Below the pieces are notes generated by a model that made no database searches, was not told the origin of the DNA, and saw only the letters and a list, made by a program, of their open reading frames with translations. A stretch of DNA of 64,000 nt from contig MCGE01000059.1 in the NCBI GenBank assembly GCA_002105175.1, positions 35,526-99,525 on the forward strand, given 5' to 3'. This document shows, in pieces, positions 58,753 through 64,000 of this stretch. The DNA comes from Absidia repens. Lineage: Eukaryota > Mucoromycota > Mucoromycetes > Mucorales > Cunninghamellaceae. Position 1 is the first letter of the stretch, and every line of letters begins with the position of its first letter. A program made the position numbers and the translations under genes.

Positions 58753-59121
58753 TGGTGCTCACTACTCTATATTCTATTTTTGTTCAAATCAGGAACAAGT
58801 TATTTCAAATTCCGTCCAAGGAACAAATTTATTTTCAAGCTCTAACAAGCAAAAACTATACTAAAGGATAACTCAAGACATCCTATTCAACCCAGAAAAA
58901 CATAAAAACCTACAAAAACACTACTCTGTTACAAGCTTCTTACCCAAATTAGCCGTAACATATTTTTGGTGCTCACTACAGGGGATATCTATTCAACTTT
59001 CAAGCAAATCACACCAAAAATCTTATAAACAATTCCAAAACAACGCTCTTATTTTTCCAAACCAAATCTCAGATTTACCTACCAAGCTTTAGAAGCATAC
59101 AAACAAGAAATTGAAAACAAG
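58753..59121 (+). repeat. Leader of element 2 with two PBS-like sites
   Basis: TGGTGCTCACT occurs at 58,753 and again at 58,967. It starts TGG as expected for pairing with a tRNA CCA end. Which one primes is unclear. Confidence 0.5.
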
Positions 59122-60189
59122 ATGAACGAACAAACTGTGTTGGCAAACGGACCTATCTACCAACCAAAAATGAAGCTAATGCCCTTTTCTGGATTCGAAG
59201 GAGAAGACTTCAGAAATTTTAAACAAACATTGGATAACTACTTTGCACTCTCAAACATCAATGATGAAGATCGCAAGCTGATTATACTCAAGACACAATT
59301 GTACCACGCTGCTAGGACTTTTGTAAACAAATTGCTAAAAAAAACAAAAGACCCACTTTCATACTCCGAAGTCATGAAAAAATTAATGGATCAATATATC
59401 ACCCCTGAACTCATACAAACATATGAGTATGCCTTCAACAACATGGTACAAGGTATTGACGAACATCCACGAACATTCTACGCAAGACTGTTTGAAGCTG
59501 CTGAACTTGCCGAAATTGATTCCGAATCAATGATTCAAAGCCGATTCCGAGCAGGAGTACATCCTATCATACAACAACATTGCATATCAATTGGCTGTAG
59601 AGACATTGAAGCATGGCTCAAAGCCGCCGAAGGTTATTGGACTGCACATAACCCTCAACAGGTTACAATGGCTGACAATCCCTTCCACCCTCGACGTATT
59701 GCTCATCCCGCAGATACCACTGAAATGTATCCCTATCATACCGCTACAAACTCACCCAGTTTGAACGCTATCACTTCATCAAACCCATTGGACATGAAAG
59801 ATATACAAAAATCCATCAGAAGTATCATCAAAGAAGAATTCAATAACTTCTCAAAAAATCAAAATGGAACATACAACCAACCATCCAACCCTCGATACAA
59901 TAATCCACGTCATCAACCCCGACAATACAATGCGCCCCATTATAATCAAAACTCGTATCATCATAATAATGGTCAACGCAACTACAATAACCAAAATCAA
60001 GACCCAGTCTTTGATTCTAACTACGGTGACTACAATGGTTATCATCCATCACCACCCATGAATCAAAATCGCCGTCCCAATTACAATAACCGACGCCCAT
60101 ACAACATTCAACAGTATCAATACAATCCACAATACCAACAAAATCAAACACAACAACCCTCTCAACAAAATCAACAGTCAAAAAACTAG
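59122..60189 (+). CDS. Ty3/gypsy element 2 gag (intact, 355 aa)
   Basis: Capsid precursor of the retrotransposon. The gag fold region is KLMPFSGFEGEDFRNFKQTL, YEYAFNNMVQGIDEHPRTFY, ARLFEAAELAEIDSESMIQS and RFRAGVHPIIQQHCISIGCR. The C-terminal 110 residues are Asn/Gln/Tyr/Arg-rich with no CCHC zinc knuckle; RNA binding may rest on the Arg/Tyr/Asn tail. The frame ends ..QSKN and TAG directly after a frameshift heptamer, so pol would be made as a gag-pol fusion. This is the only undamaged ORF of element 2. Confidence 0.9.
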   Translation: MNEQTVLANGPIYQPKMKLMPFSGFEGEDFRNFKQTLDNYFALSNINDEDRKLIILKTQLYHAARTFVNKLLKKTKDPLSYSEVMKKLMDQYITPELIQTYEYAFNNMVQGIDEHPRTFYARLFEAAELAEIDSESMIQSRFRAGVHPIIQQHCISIGCRDIEAWLKAAEGYWTAHNPQQVTMADNPFHPRRIAHPADTTEMYPYHTATNSPSLNAITSSNPLDMKDIQKSIRSIIKEEFNNFSKNQNGTYNQPSNPRYNNPRHQPRQYNAPHYNQNSYHHNNGQRNYNNQNQDPVFDSNYGDYNGYHPSPPMNQNRRPNYNNRRPYNIQQYQYNPQYQQNQTQQPSQQNQQSKN

Positions 60190-60227
60190 CACGGGCAACT
60201 GTAGTTGATGGTCAGTTGGAAAACCCG
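60180..60227 (+). promoter_or_regulatory. -1 programmed ribosomal frameshift site (slippery heptamer plus stem-loop)
   Basis: Heptamer A AAA AAC (60,180-60,186) in the gag frame (TCA AAA AAC TAG). Five-base spacer TAGCA. Stem: CGGG (60,192-60,195) with CCCG (60,224-60,227) and CAACTG (60,196-60,201) with CAGTTG (60,213-60,218), with an 11-base loop and a GAAAA bulge. The -1 frame is open (KKLARATVVDGQ) into pol. Confidence 0.8.
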
Positions 60228-61859
60228 CCTAACAAATCCACACATAAAGATAACAAAAACAATACTCAACAACAAACCCATAACCTAACCACCATGGATA
60301 TCCAAAACAAGTATAAAGATAAAAATAAACATACTAACCTTTTATTAGAAGAAGAAGAAGAAGAAGAAGAAGATATAGATTTCTACGTTGCTACCAGAAA
60401 AGACAGACCACCTGATGTCCTACATGATCTAAAATCAGCAAAGAAAAGAAGAACCAATGGATTGGAAGACACACCATCCTCATCAACACAACCACCACAA
60501 CAAAATATTCCTACACAAGAAACGGTTGAAAAGAAACAAAGATCAGTACCTACACATCCCGCTATTAAATATAGTATCGCTGAAGATGTCCTTACCCGTA
60601 AAGCCGATATTGAAGTTGGAGATCTACTCGAAGCATCACCCTATCTAAAGAAACAGCTACGTGATGTCTGTAGACCCAAAAGAAGAAAGCCACCCATAAC
60701 ATTGAACGCCATGGAAGAAGGCGAAGTGGTGACAACTGCCGCATATGCTGAAGTATATATTGGTGACAGAAAAATCAAAGCCTTGATAGATTGTGGTGCC
60801 GCCAAATCATGTATGTCAAGAACCATGATGAAGATGCTGGGAATGGAAATCGATACCCCATCTACCAATGTATTCACCCTTGGTAATGGAACCAGACAAC
60901 CTACCCTTGGAATAGTCCTTGATGTCCCTATCAAAATAACTGAAGGCATTAGTATACCCACTAATATGGAAGTATTGCCACAATGCCCATCTCACCTAAT
61001 CCTAGGAATCGATTGGTTGAATCATGCGCAAGCCATTATCAACATCAAAATGGGAACACTAACTGTAACCTATAAACACAAGAAGATGATTATTCCTATC
61101 ACATACATCAAAGCATCATCAAAGCCGGTTACCTTGAAAGCATCCCATGTTATCTATGAAGAAGAGAACCCACCACCAAGTCAACCAATCCCTGTCAAAC
61201 CAACACCAATAATGGACGATCAAGATACAAGTGATGAAGATGAAATCACCGATGAAGAAACAGAAGAAGAAGAATGGGAACATGATGACAAAGAAGAAGA
61301 AGATGAAGATCAAGAATTGTGTCAAATTACACCTGCTGAAGACCAAGACTACGCTTTCCGAGTAGACCATGTATCGGACACTGAAGTAACCATCAGTACC
61401 AAAGAAAATGGATTTACCCTTCCACCATACACCATGTGCACCGTTGACTTGAGTACACCCAACGATAATGCTCTACCAACCATCATCCACATGCAACCAG
61501 ATGTTACCTACGAAAAATATTTGCAAGACGATCAGTTCATAGATATCAACATAACGGACAATGACAAAAGTTACCCACCGAACACTATCATTGCACACCG
61601 AATGACAAAATTTGAAATAGAAGAAGACGACGAACAATCCACAGGATATGAATTAGCACAAATGGAGATAAAAGACGACGACGCTATACAACCATTACAA
61701 GAATTGGACCCTACAAAGGAAGAAAAACTACAGTTAGGAGATGTACCGCCTGATATACGCAAGTCCTTTATACATCTACTTACGAATTCCAAGATGTATT
61801 TGACTGGCACAATGACAGAATGGGCAAGACCACACTACTGGAACACGAAATTATCCTGA
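60190..61859 (+). pseudogene. Ty3/gypsy element 2 pol, part 1: linker and retropepsin-type protease
   Basis: Reached by -1 shift from gag. An acidic, low-complexity linker (run of Glu at 60,351-60,375) precedes the protease: IKALIDCGAAKSCMSRTMMK and HLILGIDWLNHAQ. The active-site triplet is D-C-G rather than the usual D-[ST]-G. After the protease a second acidic stretch leads to KLQLGDVPPDIRKSFIHLLT. A one-base loss near 61,787 (compare element 1, TTACTGACTTCC against TTACGAATTCC) then throws the frame off before the RT. Confidence 0.8.
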
Positions 61860-62608
61860 AGGAAAATACACCACCTATCCGACATAGACCATACCGAATG
61901 GCACCCGTGGAACAAGAATATTTGAAGCAAGAGTTGGACCGATTATGTGACCTGGGAATCATCAAACCAGCAAGCACACCGTACACCGCACCTATAATAC
62001 TAGTCAAGAAGAAGAATGGTGACTACCGAATGGTTGTTGACTATCGCAAACTAAACGCTTTAACCAAAGTTGACGCTTACCCTTTGCCAAAAATTGACGA
62101 CTTGATTGATGAACTAGGCAGTTCAAGAATATTCACAGCACTGGACCTACGTTCCGGTTTCCACCAAGTACCATTGAAAGAAGAAACCAAAGAATTGACT
62201 GGATTCGTGACAAAGTTTGGAACCTATCAATACGAAATGCTGCCTATGGGGTTAGTAAATAGTCCTGCTACCTTTCAACGCCTAATAGACCTATGCTTTG
62301 GTCCTTTACTAAACAAGTGCCTTGTTGCTTACATTGACGACCTAAACATCCACTCCAAAACCTATATACAACACATACAGGATCTACGACAAGTATTCAT
62401 ATGTGCACGACAAGGAGGATTATTATTCAACATCGACAAGTGCGTATTCTTCAAAGACGAATTGAAATTTTTGGGCTACGTGATAACAAAAAATGGAATA
62501 AAGACGGATGAAGAAAAAATAAAAAAAATCAGGAATTCCCACCGCCTAAAACCCTTAAACAAATCAGGGGCTTTATTGGATTGGCCTCTTACTATCGGAG
62601 ATTCATAA
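61820..62608 (+). pseudogene. Ty3/gypsy element 2 pol, part 2: reverse transcriptase
   Basis: Well-kept RT: PPIRHRPYRMAPVEQEYLKQ, GDYRMVVDYRKLNALTKVDA, YPLPKIDDLIDELGSSRIFT, ALDLRSGFHQVPLKEETKEL, LPMGLVNSPATFQRLIDLCF, VAYIDDLNIHSKTY (YIDD), ELKFLGYVITKNGIKTDEEK. The frame ends shortly after IRN by another shift; homology (GFIGLASYYRRFIKNFAAIA) continues in another frame. Confidence 0.88.
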
Positions 62609-62739
62609 AAAACTTCGCTGCCATTGCAAGACCTTTACATGAACAAACCAAGACGACAAAAAATATTACCTGGAACGAAAAAGCCACAGATGCTTTAACC
62701 TTTTGAAACAAAAATTAACACAAGCACTATATTACGACG

Positions 62740-63150
62740 TGCTGATTTTTCGAACCTTTTATTATTGTGTGCGACGCCTCTCAAAAAGGAATTGGTACTA
62801 TCTTATCACAACTAGACGATGATGGTAAAGAACACCCAGTGATTTATGCAAGTCGCGGATTAAAAAACAGTGAACAAAACTACGGTGCTACTAAATTGGA
62901 ATGCCTCGCCCTAGTATGGAGCCTACAACTATTCAGACCTTATTTACTTGGCAAAAAATTCACTGTCATATCAGACCACTCACCTTTACGATGGTTGGTA
63001 CAATCACCCAAAGTATCTGGCATTGTAGCAAGATGGATCCAATACTTGCTGAATATGACTTTGAAATTAAGTATCGAAATGGACGAAAACAGGAAGCCGC
63101 TGATTTCCTATCACGTCTGGGATACTATCGACCATCAATAACAAACAACA
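62740..63150 (+). pseudogene. Ty3/gypsy element 2 pol, part 3: RNase H
   Basis: IIVCDASQKGIGTILSQLDD, HPVIYASRGLKNSEQNYGAT, LECLALVWSLQLFRPYL, FTVISDHSPLRWLV. The frame breaks near 63,050 (LAEYDFEIKYRNGRKQEAAD continues in another frame) and stops before a 33-base poly(A). Confidence 0.85.
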
Positions 63151-63166
63151 TACAGCTGCTCACACA

Positions 63167-63168
<2 letters not shown>

Positions 63169-63201
<33 letters not shown>
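63169..63201. repeat. 33-base poly(A) run between RNase H and integrase of element 2
   Basis: A shorter A-run sits at the equivalent place in element 1 (about 55,542-55,559). Confidence 0.95.
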
Positions 63202-63203
<2 letters not shown>

Positions 63204-63439
63204 CGACCAACAGTGCGACGTCGTAAAAAGCTCAACTACCACAACAAAAGAAATTATCAACATGGACGAACGAAAGATCAATCAAATCAAATATTACTAA
63301 AGAAATTACAATACCCAGAAGACGCTACAGATCGCGAAAAGCGATATCTAACTCGACACTCATCTAAATACATAGTCGAGAACGAAATATATTTTATTCA
63401 ACATTGAACAACAAACAAAACGAAAAGTCCTAAATCAAT

Positions 63440-64000
63440 CTCAAGCTCAAGATGCGTTATTATGCACATGCACACCCATGGGAGGTCATATGGGCTACAG
63501 AAATACACTATTCAAGATCTCTCAAAATACTACTGGGATACAATGTCCAAAGACGTCCAAAATCATATCAAGAACTGTCCGATGCCAAACAAGCGGACCA
63601 AAGAAATTAAAAGAACTATTACATCCCGTACCAGTAGGATCCAAGCCATTTGAAAAATGGGCCATTGATGTGAAACATGTCCCTACCTCCAAAACTGGTG
63701 CCCGATATATCATAGCGGGGATCGAATATTTGACAAAATGGATCGAAGCACGGCTGTCAGATACCAAACTTCTGCAGAAATTGCTAGTTTCATCTACGAA
63801 GAAATCATTACCCGGCATGGTTGCCCTCACATCATTATTACGGATAATGGAAGACCATTTATAAATGATTTAGTCAAACAAGTATGCTTCCATTATAACA
63901 TACATCACCATACTATTTCGGTTGGCAATTCACAAGCAAATGGACTTATTGAACGATAAATGGAACAATGGGCGAAATAATTAAGAAAAAACACAGCTGA
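63440..64000 (+). pseudogene. Ty3/gypsy element 2 pol, part 4: integrase (runs off window)
   Basis: Frame-broken pieces: zinc-binding HAHP.GGHMGYRNT with YYWDTMSKDVQNHIKNCPMC-like text, catalytic core FEKWAIDVKHVPTSKTGARY and IIAGIEYLTKWIEAR, then IIITDNGRPFINDLVKQVCF and ISVGNSQANGLIER. An in-frame TAA follows GLIER at 63,957-63,959, close to the E of the D-D-E triad. Confidence 0.85.

Noticed and set aside
60720..60990. Antisense frame across the gypsy protease.
   Set aside because: Shadow of a well-supported protease reading frame; no independent signal.
1..64000. Searched for CRISPR arrays, bacterial operons, ribosome-binding sites and prophage genes.
   Set aside because: None seen; the window is eukaryotic with spliced genes, and its repeats are retroelements, microsatellites and a dispersed fungal repeat.

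Overview
The window is eukaryotic nuclear DNA from a filamentous fungus, most likely a Mucoromycota (Mucorales-type) species. The evidence is short GT-AG introns (about 60-110 bp) in nearly every gene, AT-rich spacers full of homopolymer runs, a U2 snRNA gene, duplicated carotenoid-cleavage (RPE65-family) genes, and Ty3/gypsy retrotransposons. I cannot name the genus from sequence alone.

Positions 1-18,000 are a gene-dense housekeeping region. It holds a BRAP2/ETP1-type RING ubiquitin ligase (cut by the window start), a DHHC palmitoyltransferase, a small secreted cysteine-rich peptide, a cytochrome c peroxidase-type heme peroxidase, a PMP47/SLC25A17-type peroxisomal carrier, a long coiled-coil protein with a basic Ser/Pro-rich N-terminus, and a small secreted protein with repeated PPAS motifs.

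Positions 18,000-28,000 contain a duplicated divergent gene pair: an NmrA-like NAD(P)-binding protein facing an RPE65-family carotenoid oxygenase. In the left copy the NmrA-like gene is a truncated pseudogene; in the right copy both genes look intact. Copies of an unclassified dispersed repeat of about 0.8 kb surround the duplication. They share a core reading GATGCATGGGGAAACCCTTT and recur elsewhere in the window.

Positions 29,000-48,000 are again genic: the PDX1/E3BP subunit of pyruvate dehydrogenase, a PHO80/PCL-type cyclin, a homologue of C12orf4/FERRY3 carrying a UBA domain, the ubiquilin DSK2, a probable RNA polymerase I A34-like subunit, U2 snRNA, a bacterial-family-I-like lipase, and an EHD (Eps15-homology) ATPase.

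Positions 49,000-64,000 are a nest of Ty3/gypsy elements beside a tRNA-Ser(AGA). The left element is 5'-truncated with a decayed pol. The right element has an intact gag followed by a textbook -1 ribosomal frameshift site (A AAA AAC, then TAG), then a pol with several frameshifts, and it runs off the window. The most novel signal is a third ORF of 122 aa between integrase and the 3' LTR. Its C-terminus recurs, diverged but recognisable as protein, in front of at least three other LTRs here, so it looks like a family-wide accessory gene of this retroelement lineage. Several of those LTR-leader-ORF3 tail-LTR units have almost no internal region and look like miniature derivatives.
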